Of a DNA stretch of 7,172 nucleotides, positions 1-7,036 are shown in pieces; position 1 is the stretch's first letter; each line of letters starts with the position of its first letter. A program made the translations under genes and the position numbers. Under the pieces are notes generated by a model. The model saw only the letters and a list, made by a program, of their open reading frames with translations. It did not search any database and was not told the origin of the DNA. The stretch is from NCBI GenBank assembly GCA_947463395.1, contig CANHRV010000045.1, forward strand, positions 1 through 7,172, read 5' to 3'. Source of the DNA: Opitutia bacterium (GTDB lineage: Bacteria > Verrucomicrobiota > Verrucomicrobiia > Opitutales > UBA953).

Positions 1-800
1 ATGTTGGCACGCCGACTTTTTTAAGACCCTATTTGAGACGTGCCCAAGCCCATGATTTTGCTTCGTTAGAATGGATTGTTGTGGGAGCAGAAAAGTTGCC
101 GGAAGATTTAGCATCAGCGTTTCTGGAGCAATTGGAGACACCTTTGCTAGAGGGGTATGGAATCACTGAGACCAGCCCGGTGCTATCGGTTAATCTACCC
201 GATCGCTTGGACGACTCAGTCCCACAAGGTGTTTGGAAGGGGAACGTGCCAGGTTCTGTAGGACGTCCAGTGATGGGTGTGGCGGTGCGTTTTCGTCAGG
301 TTGATTCTGGCGAACTTTTAGCTCCAGGAGAAATCGGCCTTTTAGAAGTTAAGGGTGCTAATATTTTTTCGCATTATTTAAACGATCCATCGCGCACCGA
401 TGAAGTTTTACATCAAGGATGGTATCGTACAGGTGACATCGGTCGAATGGATGAAGAGGGGTTCCTTTATTTATCAGGTCGCCTATCGCGATTTTCAAAA
501 ATTGGCGGTGAAATGGTACCACACGGATTAGTTGAACAGGCGTTGCTTAAGGCTTTAGGGTGCGAAGGGCAGTCGGAATGGGTTTTGGCGGTTACGGCAC
601 GGACCGACACAACGAAAGGGGAACACCTCGTCGTTATTCACACACAGGATATCGATGTGGAGTCAGTCAGGGTTTCTTTGGTGGCTGCGGGATTGCCCAA
701 TTTATGGATTCCTAAAGTGTTCAAGAAAGTACCTAAGATTCCCATTTTAGGCACGGGTAAGCTAGATTTGAACACCTTACGCCAACTGGCACAGGGTTGA
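1..800 (+). CDS. aas: Aas-like acyl-ACP synthetase / acylglycerophospholipid acyltransferase, C-terminal part (5' end outside window)
   Basis: This is the C-terminal 265 residues of an ANL-superfamily adenylating enzyme. The frame is open from base 3, so the apparent TTG start at base 33 is internal. The first residues (VGTPTFLRPYLRRA) match the conserved strand of Aas proteins. Further motifs are the aromatic/Thr motif EGYGITETSPVLSVN, the ATP-ribose aspartate in YRTGDIGRMDEEGFLYLSGR, the hinge FSKIGGEMV, and the C-terminal catalytic lysine in ILGTGKLDL. Aas proteins activate fatty acids with ATP and load them on ACP for re-acylation of lysophospholipids at the inner membrane. The acyltransferase domain, and any fused MFS flippase domain, would lie upstream and cannot be seen. 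The TGA stop lies 50 bases before the glgP ATG, with no terminator between. A generic acyl-CoA synthetase is the alternative, but GTPTFLR and FSKIGGEM favour Aas. Confidence 0.85.
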   Translation, partial: VGTPTFLRPYLRRAQAHDFASLEWIVVGAEKLPEDLASAFLEQLETPLLEGYGITETSPVLSVNLPDRLDDSVPQGVWKGNVPGSVGRPVMGVAVRFRQVDSGELLAPGEIGLLEVKGANIFSHYLNDPSRTDEVLHQGWYRTGDIGRMDEEGFLYLSGRLSRFSKIGGEMVPHGLVEQALLKALGCEGQSEWVLAVTARTDTTKGEHLVVIHTQDIDVESVRVSLVAAGLPNLWIPKVFKKVPKIPILGTGKLDLNTLRQLAQG

Positions 801-838
801 CACGGTTTTGGCTCGCTTGTGGCTTATCTTAAGTTGTG

Positions 839-844
839 TTTAAT
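839..844 (+). promoter_or_regulatory. Candidate -10 box for a leaderless glgP transcript
   Basis: TTTAAT matches the sigma-70 -10 consensus at five of six positions and ends six bases before the glgP ATG, so transcription would begin at or next to the start codon. The best -35 at a sensible distance is the weak TTGTGG at 817-822 (16-base spacer). A short AT-rich hexamer like this can occur by chance. It is recorded because no Shine-Dalgarno precedes the gene. Confidence 0.2.
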
Positions 845-850
845 TCCTCT

Positions 851-3379
851 ATGTCTCCGTCCAAGAAAACCCCTTTAAAAGCCAAAACCAAAACCAAGGT
901 GAAGGGTGGGAAAAAGAAGTCCTCCGCTCCTGCATTGGCTACCCCGTCTGCGCAAGAGTTTCGTGAAGCGATTCTTCGTCACCTAAAAAGTACGTTTGCT
1001 CGAGACACGGTAACAGCAACGCGCAACGATTGGTGGTTGGCAACCTGTATGGCGGCCCGAGATTTAACCTTAGAGCGCTATATCTCTACGCAGGCTATTC
1101 ACGTTAACAAAAATGTCCGCCGAGTTTATTATTTGTCTTTAGAGTATTTGATGGGTCGTGTGCTTTCCAATAATTTGGTTAATCTGCGAGTGCGTAAAGC
1201 AGCTGCGGCAGCCTTAAAAAGTTTAGGACAAGATTTAGAAGCCGTGGCTGATGAAGAAGCTGATATGGGTTTGGGTAATGGCGGTTTAGGTCGACTCGCC
1301 GCGTGCTTCCTCGACTCCTTAGCGACGATGAATATTCCCGCGATTGGATACGGGATTCATTATGAGTTTGGTCTTTTCCGTCAGACCTTTGTCCAAGGTC
1401 GACAAGTGGAAGTCGCTGATGCTTGGTTAGAAAACAATAACCCTTGGTTGATTCGCCGTCCCAATTTCCGCGTTCGCGTTCCATTGTACGGTCGAGTTGT
1501 GAATCGTATCGATGATCGTGGTAACCATCTGGCCGAGTTGGTTGACACCAAGGATTTGGTCGGCGTACCTTGGGATGTTCCGACTGCTGGATTTAATGCG
1601 AGCAGCGTGAATTTCCTGCGTCTCTGGGAGTCTCGTGCAACGACGGAATTTGATTTCCGTGCTTTTGATCGCGGTGGCTATGTTGAGGCGGTTCACGAGC
1701 GAGACGCCAGCGAAACCGTTTCTCGTGTGCTCTATCCCAATGATAGTACGGAGAGCGGGAAAGAACTTCGACTCGTTCAGCAAATCTTCTTCGTTTCCTG
1801 TTCCTTACAGGACATTTTACGTCGTCACCTTCGTTCCAATAATGATTGGTCTAGTTTGCCAGAAAAAGTGGCCATACAATTAAATGATACGCATCCAGCG
1901 GTTTCCGTCGCGGAACTGATGCGTCTCCTTGTTGATGAAAATCGTTTAACATGGGAGGATGCCTGGAAAATTTGTACACAAGTCTTCAGTTACACGAATC
2001 ACACTTTATTGCCCGAAGCCCTGGAGTCATGGTCGTTGCCTCTCTTTGAGAAGGTACTTCCTCGTCATTTGGAAATCATTTACGAAATCAACCGACGTCA
2101 TCTCGAGGAGGTAGAAAAGAAGTGGCCTGGCGATGATGCGAAAAAGACAGAACTCTCGATTATTCAAGAGGGTGGAGTGAAGCGCGTGCGTATGGCGCAT
2201 TTGGCCGTGGTGGGATCTCATCACGTCAATGGTGTCGCTGAATTGCACACCCGACTTTTACGAGCTCACCTTTTCCCGAGTTTTGATGAGCTCTGGCCGG
2301 GTAAATTCGTGAATGTCACAAACGGCGTCACCCCTCGTCGATGGATTCGTGGTTGTAACCCTGCTTTGGCTGCCCTTTGTGATGCGACTGCGGGTGAAGG
2401 CTGGGAGACGAATCTCAAACAATTGCATAAACTCGATGCGTTGGCTGATCGCCCTTCCTTTCAGAAGGAGTTTATGGCGATTAAGCGAGCGAACAAAGTT
2501 AAATTAGCCTCTCGCATTCAAGAAATTCTCGGCGTCGAAGTTTCGCCTGATGCACTCTTTGATGTGCAGATTAAGCGACTGCACGAGTACAAGCGTCAGC
2601 ACCTTAACCTTCTGCACATTCTTTATTTGTATCGGAAGATTTTGAATAATCCCGAGGCACCTGTTCAACCCCGAGTCTGTATCTTTGGTGCCAAAGCAGC
2701 TCCCGGTTATGCTTTAGCGAAACACATTATTCATGCGATTAACCGCGTTGCATTAATCATTAACAACGATGAACGCGTTCGAGGTTTGTTGAAGGTCGTC
2801 TTGTTGCCTGACTATCGTGTTACTTTGGCCGAACAAATTATTCCCGCAGCTGATTTATCGGAGCAGATTTCAACGGCGGGTAAAGAAGCTTCGGGAACAG
2901 GCAATATGAAACTTGCTCTCAATGGAGCGGTTACGATTGGCACGATGGATGGCGCTAACGTGGAAATTCATGAAGAAGTTGGTGATGAAAATATTTTCAT
3001 CTTTGGTCTCGAGGTTGAACAAGTCGCCGATCTTTATGCACGCGGCTACGACCCTCGTGCGGTGTTAAATGAGGATCCTGAATTAGCAGCTCTCCTGGAT
3101 TGGTTGCGTTCTGATTACTTTACCCCTGAGCAGCCTGGCGTCCTCTCGCCTGTGGTCGATTCTCTCGTAGAAGGTGGCGATCCTTATCTCGTTTTGGCTG
3201 ACTTCCGAAGTTACGTGGCGGCTCAAGCCAAGGTGGAGGAGGCATTTGCTGACCAACGAAAGTGGGCAGCGATGGCTATTCGCAACGTGGCACGCTGTGC
3301 AAAATTCTCATCGGATCGCTCGATTGCCGACTACGCCAAGATGATTTGGCACACCAAATCCCAGCCAATTCCTCGGTAA
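851..3379 (+). CDS. glgP: Glycogen/starch/alpha-glucan phosphorylase (GT35)
   Basis: This is a PLP-dependent phosphorylase that splits alpha-1,4-glucan with phosphate to give glucose-1-phosphate in the cytoplasm. From the ATG at 851 it has 842 residues; E. coli GlgP has 815, and most of the excess is a lysine-rich N-terminus (about residues 5-24). Family motifs appear in order: [15 protein letters not shown] (about 142-156), [19 protein letters not shown] (about 343), [11 protein letters not shown] with its active-site-loop histidine (about 384), the phosphate-site block [12 protein letters not shown] (Lys575, Arg576, Lys581), and [16 protein letters not shown] with the PLP lysine near 687, followed by [10 protein letters not shown]. 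All key residues are present, so it should be active. A GTG at 836 would add five residues; I prefer the ATG, since neither start has a Shine-Dalgarno and the family needs no extra residues. The reading frame is intact throughout. Confidence 0.96.
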   Translation: MSPSKKTPLKAKTKTKVKGGKKKSSAPALATPSAQEFREAILRHLKSTFARDTVTATRNDWWLATCMAARDLTLERYISTQAIHVNKNVRRVYYLSLEYLMGRVLSNNLVNLRVRKAAAAALKSLGQDLEAVADEEADMGLGNGGLGRLAACFLDSLATMNIPAIGYGIHYEFGLFRQTFVQGRQVEVADAWLENNNPWLIRRPNFRVRVPLYGRVVNRIDDRGNHLAELVDTKDLVGVPWDVPTAGFNASSVNFLRLWESRATTEFDFRAFDRGGYVEAVHERDASETVSRVLYPNDSTESGKELRLVQQIFFVSCSLQDILRRHLRSNNDWSSLPEKVAIQLNDTHPAVSVAELMRLLVDENRLTWEDAWKICTQVFSYTNHTLLPEALESWSLPLFEKVLPRHLEIIYEINRRHLEEVEKKWPGDDAKKTELSIIQEGGVKRVRMAHLAVVGSHHVNGVAELHTRLLRAHLFPSFDELWPGKFVNVTNGVTPRRWIRGCNPALAALCDATAGEGWETNLKQLHKLDALADRPSFQKEFMAIKRANKVKLASRIQEILGVEVSPDALFDVQIKRLHEYKRQHLNLLHILYLYRKILNNPEAPVQPRVCIFGAKAAPGYALAKHIIHAINRVALIINNDERVRGLLKVVLLPDYRVTLAEQIIPAADLSEQISTAGKEASGTGNMKLALNGAVTIGTMDGANVEIHEEVGDENIFIFGLEVEQVADLYARGYDPRAVLNEDPELAALLDWLRSDYFTPEQPGVLSPVVDSLVEGGDPYLVLADFRSYVAAQAKVEEAFADQRKWAAMAIRNVARCAKFSSDRSIADYAKMIWHTKSQPIPR

Positions 3380-3386
3380 GTCGAGA

Positions 3387-3402
3387 TTGAGATTTTTCTC
3401 AA
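3387..3402 (+). repeat. Small inverted repeat after glgP
   Basis: TTGAGA and TCTCAA form a perfect 6-bp stem around a TTTT loop, starting eight bases after the glgP stop codon. There is no following T-run and the stem is AT-rich, so it is a poor intrinsic terminator. It may be an mRNA 3'-end or processing hairpin, or chance. Confidence 0.25.
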
Positions 3403-3423
3403 GGTACCCACACTGGCCTCACT

Positions 3424-4293
3424 TTGCGTGGGTTAATTTCCATTTCTTTATTCCTTCTCCTGGGACTTAGTCAGGTGCTTGCACAACAAGCGCCTGGAGC
3501 ACCGAAGCGTGCGGGCTACACGGCGAGCAGTGAAGGCGGAATTGAGGGAAAACAAACCATTCGATACGACGAGGATGGAAGAATCATTGAGTCTAATTTC
3601 GTGAATCCTCTGCCGGTTAATAAAGTTGAAGCTCGTCCACTCCCCGAAGTTCCAGCTTCACTTGTTACTGCTCGTCCAGTTGAATCGACGGGTCCTAGTG
3701 CACCTCAAGGCATGTACACCGCTGACGGTCGCAAGTTGCCGTTTTCGATGGAAGGAAAAGGTGGAACCAAGACGGTTGATGATTCAGTAGACTTTAATGC
3801 CGCTTTGAAAAAAGCGAGCAAGGGTTCTGATTTATTAGAAAAACGATATGACACTGGTCGGGCTTCTTTAACGGAAGACAAGCCATACTCGCGTGAAGCT
3901 AATTTACTGAGCTTAGATTCTTGGCATGGAAAGTATGATACGTTTGGACGAGTCAAATCAGACATCGAAGTCGTCGATACTTTTGACCGTGGCGAACCAC
4001 GTCCTAAAAATACGATTGAGATAAAATCAATCGAGAGGGAGGAATCGATTTGGTCTCGCAAGATGACCGATATCGAGGGGGTCGATGAGCGACTTACCAC
4101 GGAAAAGAATAGTAAGTTCTCCGTGACCCCATTGCCCGCCTCGGAGCAACTAGCCCCGAAATCCCTGCAGGAGTTATCAATGCAGGATATTAATCGCTAT
4201 CAATTTAGGCGAAATCGTTCAGACCAAGCCGGGTTGCCCTTTGTCCGCCCAGGCTCAGATCAGGTCCAAACCCTCAAGCAAGGCTCACCGTAG
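3424..4293 (+). CDS. Secreted, charged, probably disordered protein of unknown function
   Basis: I do not recognise a family for this 289-residue protein. Residues 1-20 form a Sec-type signal peptide: one arginine, a hydrophobic core (LISISLFLLLGL), and a likely signal peptidase I site after VLA, before QQ. No lipobox cysteine follows, and the whole protein lacks cysteine. The mature part is polar, rich in charged residues and proline, with only two tryptophans, and shows no membrane helix or enzyme motif. Variants of Y-D-x-x-G-R recur at about residues 48, 98, 142 and 171, with a looser copy at 184; the first (IRYDEDGRIIES) resembles a single YD/RHS repeat unit, but there is no RHS architecture. 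The TTG start is chosen because the next upstream in-frame codon of note is a TGA at 3388 and no ATG or GTG lies between; it also gives a complete signal peptide. It lies 44 bases after glgP. Periplasmic or envelope location is inferred. Confidence 0.75.
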   Translation: MRGLISISLFLLLGLSQVLAQQAPGAPKRAGYTASSEGGIEGKQTIRYDEDGRIIESNFVNPLPVNKVEARPLPEVPASLVTARPVESTGPSAPQGMYTADGRKLPFSMEGKGGTKTVDDSVDFNAALKKASKGSDLLEKRYDTGRASLTEDKPYSREANLLSLDSWHGKYDTFGRVKSDIEVVDTFDRGEPRPKNTIEIKSIEREESIWSRKMTDIEGVDERLTTEKNSKFSVTPLPASEQLAPKSLQELSMQDINRYQFRRNRSDQAGLPFVRPGSDQVQTLKQGSP

Positions 4294-4332
4294 CCCCCTT
4301 TTTGCCTCGCAGTTTCTTGGGTGACGTTTATG

Positions 4333-4338
4333 TAAAAT
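4333..4338 (+). promoter_or_regulatory. Candidate -10 box upstream of the NMP-kinase-like gene
   Basis: TAAAAT matches TATAAT at five of six positions and ends 12 bases before the ATG at 4351, which would give a leader of only a few bases. No recognisable -35 box stands 16-18 bases upstream, so the assignment is weak. Confidence 0.2.
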
Positions 4339-4350
4339 CGTCTTTCCCCT

Positions 4351-5553
4351 ATGAGCGAAGCTCTCAGCAAGTCCAATGGAAGCGCGGTATCCGACCTCGA
4401 GGTCAAGGACGCCCAGATTATTTTTGATGCTGTTTGGTCAGGTTTAGAGCGTGAATTTGGTCGAGCCAAACTCTCCTTTCCTCGGGAAATTTTTTGGTTA
4501 AATGGTGCACCAGGTGCTGGTAAGGGTACCAACACACAATTTATTTTACAGTATCGCGATTACGCCGCTGAACCGATTGTCATCAGCGATCTTCTTTCCA
4601 GTCCCGAAGCGAAGAAACGAATCGATGCAGGTATGTTGGTGGGCGATCGTGAAGTGGTTGAGTTGCTGTTCCGTAAGCTTCTGGAACCCAAGTACGTGAC
4701 AGGGGCAGTCGTCGATGGATTTCCTCGGTCGATGGTGCAGGTGGAATGCTTGAAGATGCTTTTTGCACGACTCAATGATTTGCGCCAAGAGTTTCGTAAC
4801 ACGCCTCAAGCCGTCCGTTTTCCTAAACCACATTTTCATATTCTCGTTCTGTTTGTAGATGAAAATGAGTCGGTTCGTCGTCAGCTTTTACGCGGTGAGC
4901 AGGCTCTGGAAGCGAATAAAAAGGCCGCCGCAGAAGGTGGGGCATTACAAGAAGTGCGTAAGACTGACCTCAGTGCCGAGGCAGCACGCAATCGTTACCG
5001 TGTCTTTAAGGAGCGAACCTACGAACCGTTACAGTCACTTCGCGACATTTTCCACTATCACTTTATCAATGCCCACGGTTCGTTGCCCGAGGTCCAAGCC
5101 CGTATCATCAAGGAATTACAGTATCAAAGCTCGTTGGAGTTGTCCGAAGAAACTTACGATTTAATTTCGCCCATCCCGCTTTCTTCGCAAATTGTTCAAC
5201 ACGCCCGACAAGATTTAGTGAGTCGTTTAGATGACTATGCTGAGCGACATACTGAGCTTTTCCGTAAAGTCATTACCGTGATAACGGAAAAGTTTTTACC
5301 AATCATTCGTGCCCATGCGATTTCGGGTCAGGCACACATTAATATCGAGACCACTGTTTTTGATGATCCTCTCGCTATTGCCATGTTCATTGATGTATTT
5401 TCGGAACGAGGATTCCACGCCGTCGTGGATCAACATCGTATCGAAGTTCCTGAATCCTTTGATTTAAAAACGGGGCAGGTTAAAATGCGTCTGAAAAAAG
5501 TTTGGCGTATTTCGATTCGTTTTGAAGGCTCTGAAATTCGTCGCGGAGGTTAA
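4351..5553 (+). CDS. Adenylate-kinase-like nucleoside monophosphate kinase with an unrecognised C-terminal domain
   Basis: This 400-residue protein is almost twice the usual adenylate kinase length (about 215). Residues 1-45 are an N-terminal extension. The kinase fold follows: P-loop GAPGAGKGT (52-60); NMP-binding segment with IDAGMLVGD (91-99); DGFPRS (122-127) with Arg126 and Gln130 in the places of E. coli Adk Arg88 and Gln92; a lengthened linker (about 139-158); Arg177/Arg181; and LID-region Arg203, Asp206 and Arg215. The LID has no zinc cysteines and is Ala/Lys/Glu-rich. The usual STGDxLR strand is shortened to ISDLLSS, so AMP specificity cannot be assumed. Residues about 265-400 form an extra region, with a helical stretch (about 281-320) then an apparent alpha/beta part ([23 protein letters not shown]) and a basic tail; I do not recognise it. 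Phosphoryl transfer from ATP to a nucleotide or similar small substrate in the cytoplasm is inferred. The ATG is the first good start and follows a pyrimidine run rather than a Shine-Dalgarno. Confidence 0.85.
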   Translation: MSEALSKSNGSAVSDLEVKDAQIIFDAVWSGLEREFGRAKLSFPREIFWLNGAPGAGKGTNTQFILQYRDYAAEPIVISDLLSSPEAKKRIDAGMLVGDREVVELLFRKLLEPKYVTGAVVDGFPRSMVQVECLKMLFARLNDLRQEFRNTPQAVRFPKPHFHILVLFVDENESVRRQLLRGEQALEANKKAAAEGGALQEVRKTDLSAEAARNRYRVFKERTYEPLQSLRDIFHYHFINAHGSLPEVQARIIKELQYQSSLELSEETYDLISPIPLSSQIVQHARQDLVSRLDDYAERHTELFRKVITVITEKFLPIIRAHAISGQAHINIETTVFDDPLAIAMFIDVFSERGFHAVVDQHRIEVPESFDLKTGQVKMRLKKVWRISIRFEGSEIRRGG

Positions 5554-5570
5554 TCTAAAACCTGTTATAA

Positions 5571-5606
5571 AATAAAAAAAGCGGCCACTTGGCCGCTTTT
5601 TTTATT
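5571..5606. terminator. Bidirectional intrinsic terminator between the NMP-kinase-like gene and sodA
   Basis: A perfect 16-bp inverted repeat has a GC core, GCGGCC and GGCCGC, around the tetraloop ACTT. Seven A's flank it on the left and seven T's on the right. The A-tract gives the T-run on the opposite strand, so the hairpin can terminate both the rightward gene (stop at 5553) and the leftward tadA-sodA unit (stop at 5623), which converge here. Confidence 0.93.
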
Positions 5607-5622
5607 AACCTCAAAACACCTT

Positions 5623-6354
5623 TTAACGGATGGCTTGAGTGTATAACTCGTTGGCTTTTTTCCAGTCTACAACTTTCCAGAAAGCATCAACGTAGTCGGG
5701 ACGGCGGTTTTGGTATTTGAGGTAGTAGGCGTGCTCCCAAACATCTAAGGCTAGTACAGGTTTACCTGTGACTTCGGCAATCCCATGCATGAGAGGACTG
5801 TCCTGATTGGGAGTGGAGGTAACGGCTAAGGACTTATCGGCTTTAACAATCAGCCATGCCCATCCGGAACCAAAACGTCCCAAAGAAGCTGCTTTGAAAA
5901 GTGCTTTAAGACCTTTCTCGCCCTCCAATCCGCCGAAGGTTTTTTGAATCGCTTCGCCGAGTGCTCCGATGGGCTCACCACCGCCATTAGGTGAGAGGAG
6001 GTTCCAAAAGAGAGTGTGGTTCGCATGACCACCGGCATTGTTACGAACTGCGGTGCGAATTGATTCAGGGACTTTGCTTAAATCGGCGATAAGGGTATCG
6101 ACATTAGCATCGGCTTTAAAATTCGGTTCCTTCGCCAGAGCAGCATTGAGATTGGTTACATAAGCTTGGTGATGCTTACCGTGGTGAATCTCCATTGTCA
6201 TCTGATCAATGTGAGGCTCTAGCGCATTATGAGCGTAAGGAAGGGCAGGTAGGGTGTAGTTCATGGAGGGAGAAGAGGAGGAGAATAAAAAGGGGGAGGT
6301 GGTAATGGTAGCAAAAAGGGTGGTGCAGTTTTTAATGAAATGTCGTCGATGCAT
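5623..6354 (-). CDS. sodA: Superoxide dismutase, Mn/Fe family (Mn-type signature), with putative Tat signal
   Basis: The enzyme converts superoxide to oxygen and hydrogen peroxide. From residue 31 the protein follows E. coli SodA closely ([20 protein letters not shown]). The metal ligands are His57 (MEIHH), His113 (AGGHANH), Asp204 and His208 (LDVWEHAYY). GGHANH and Gln184 in TPNQDSP are the pattern typical of Mn-dependent rather than Fe-dependent members. Residues 1-30 are an extra leader: MHRRHFIKN fits the twin-arginine consensus RRxF(L/I)K and is followed by a modest hydrophobic stretch and a serine/proline segment. This suggests export of the folded enzyme. An in-frame TAA lies one codon before the first ATG, so the protein cannot extend further. 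The alternative ATG at 6264 (residue 31) would give a normal cytosolic enzyme; neither start has a Shine-Dalgarno. It lies 34 bases after tadA on the same strand, so co-transcription is likely. Confidence 0.95.
   Translation of the reverse strand: MHRRHFIKNCTTLFATITTSPFLFSSSSPSMNYTLPALPYAHNALEPHIDQMTMEIHHGKHHQAYVTNLNAALAKEPNFKADANVDTLIADLSKVPESIRTAVRNNAGGHANHTLFWNLLSPNGGGEPIGALGEAIQKTFGGLEGEKGLKALFKAASLGRFGSGWAWLIVKADKSLAVTSTPNQDSPLMHGIAEVTGKPVLALDVWEHAYYLKYQNRRPDYVDAFWKVVDWKKANELYTQAIR
6265..6354 (-). other. Putative twin-arginine (Tat) signal peptide region of SodA
   Basis: These 30 codons carry MHRRHFIKN at the N-terminus (consensus S/T-R-R-x-F-L-K), then a weakly hydrophobic stretch [15 protein letters not shown], then SSSSPS just before the normal SOD start. 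There is no clear A-x-A cleavage site, so the leader may stay uncleaved as a membrane anchor, or translation may begin at residue 31 instead. Confidence 0.6.
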
Positions 6355-6388
6355 CCGTTAGCGAGGGAGAAAGTGAAAGTTGGTCAAG

Positions 6389-6937
6389 TTAGTCGGCTAA
6401 ATCCTTGCCGCGTTTCATGGTAAAGTAAGCCTGTAAGATTTCGCGACAAGGTTCTTCGAGGATACCACGTGTGACAGCGACGCGGTGATTAAGTTTCGGC
6501 AAAGTCTGTAATTCTGTCGCTCCTCCCATACAGCCCATTTTCGGATCTCCCCAGGCATAGACCACTCGACCGAGCCGACTCATAATACTCGCTCCTGAAC
6601 ACATTGGACAAGGTTCCTTCGTCACATACAGCGTGCAGTCATTAAGTCGCCAGTCCCCGATTTTTTTGGACGCTTGGGTAATAGCCAAAATTTCGGCATG
6701 GGCAGTTGGGTCTCCCGTGCGTTCGACTTCATTGTGAGCCGCTGCGATGATTTCCCCTCCGCGTTCGATGATGGCTCCAATCGGCACCTCATCGATTCTC
6801 CAAGCATCGACGGCTAGATTAAAGGCCAGCGACATATAAAAGGCATCGTCCCGAACGAGTTGAGAAGGACGTAGTTTTTCGAAAGGACAAATAAGCCCAG
6901 AAGGGGGGATTTGGCTTTCTCCGCTCATTTTTCCCAT
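6389..6937 (-). CDS. tadA: tRNA-specific adenosine deaminase TadA
   Basis: TadA deaminates the wobble adenosine 34 to inosine, classically in tRNA-Arg(ACG), in the cytoplasm. The 182-residue protein carries the zinc deaminase signature: HAE at 80-82 (zinc His80, catalytic Glu82) and PCPMC at 109-113 (zinc Cys110 and Cys113). Also typical are EVPIGAII (50-57), DPTAHAEI, YVTKEPCPMCSGA, and RVVYAWGDPKMG. The first 30 residues are an extension with no recognised motif. The ATG at 6937 is preceded by AAAAGGG about eight bases upstream, the nearest thing to a Shine-Dalgarno in this window; the ATG at 6928 (residue 4) is a possible alternative. sodA follows after 34 bases on the same strand, and the gene is divergent from infA. 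A guanine or cytosine deaminase is less likely given the TadA-type DPTAHAEI and the spacing. Confidence 0.93.
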   Translation of the reverse strand: MGKMSGESQIPPSGLICPFEKLRPSQLVRDDAFYMSLAFNLAVDAWRIDEVPIGAIIERGGEIIAAAHNEVERTGDPTAHAEILAITQASKKIGDWRLNDCTLYVTKEPCPMCSGASIMSRLGRVVYAWGDPKMGCMGGATELQTLPKLNHRVAVTRGILEEPCREILQAYFTMKRGKDLAD

Positions 6938-6950
6938 TTTTCAGACCCTT

Positions 6951-6979
6951 TTGACAATAGCAAGCGGGTAGGGTGATGA
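6951..6979 (+). promoter_or_regulatory. Candidate infA promoter in the tadA/infA divergent region
   Basis: A perfect TTGACA (-35) at 6951-6956 is followed after 17 bases by TGATGA at 6974-6979, a poor -10 box. A second option is TTGACT at 6993-6998 with GATAGT at 7018-7023 (19-base spacer), which would start transcription just before the infA ATG. Neither pair is convincing alone, though a promoter must lie within these 99 bases if infA is not read through from elsewhere. Confidence 0.3.
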
Positions 6980-6982
6980 GCG

Positions 6983-7030
6983 ATGACGGAGATTGACTCC
7001 CAGCCCATCCCTGCATGGATAGTGGCCTAA
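6983..7030 (+). other. In-frame upstream mini-ORF before infA (15 codons plus stop)
   Basis: ATG at 6983 opens a short frame, MTEIDSQPIPAWIVA, ending with TAA at 7028-7030. It is in the same frame as infA and only two sense codons separate the stop from the infA ATG. infA has no Shine-Dalgarno, so termination-reinitiation coupling is conceivable. The ORF is short enough to be chance, and the TTGACA/TGATGA promoter would start transcription just past its ATG. Confidence 0.2.
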
Positions 7031-7036
7031 TTAAGC

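Noticed and set aside
33..35. TTG at base 33 as the start of the first gene
   Set aside because: The frame is open to the window edge and the upstream residues GTPTFLRPY are conserved family sequence, so the gene begins outside the window.
797..802. Perfect TTGACA -35 box overlapping the aas stop codon
   Set aside because: At 16-18 bases downstream there is no acceptable -10 hexamer (GC-rich TGGCTT region), so it does not make a credible glgP promoter by itself.
1179..2248. Several antisense and alternate-frame ORFs of 60-120 codons inside glgP
   Set aside because: They overlap an intact, strongly conserved gene, lack recognisable domains and have no initiation signals; they are reading-frame shadows.
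3388..3423. An earlier start for the secreted protein
   Set aside because: An in-frame TGA at 3388-3390 blocks extension and no ATG or GTG lies between it and the TTG at 3424.
4280..4305. GGCT/AGCC mini-hairpin followed by CCCCTTTTT at the end of the secreted-protein gene, as a terminator
   Set aside because: The stem is only 4 bp with a 6-base loop and overlaps the stop codon; too weak to call an intrinsic terminator.
4546..5164. Opposite-strand and +2-frame ORFs within the NMP-kinase-like gene, and a similar antisense ORF in 3705-4100
   Set aside because: Amino-acid composition is atypical and no motifs are present; explained by codon structure of the genuine gene.
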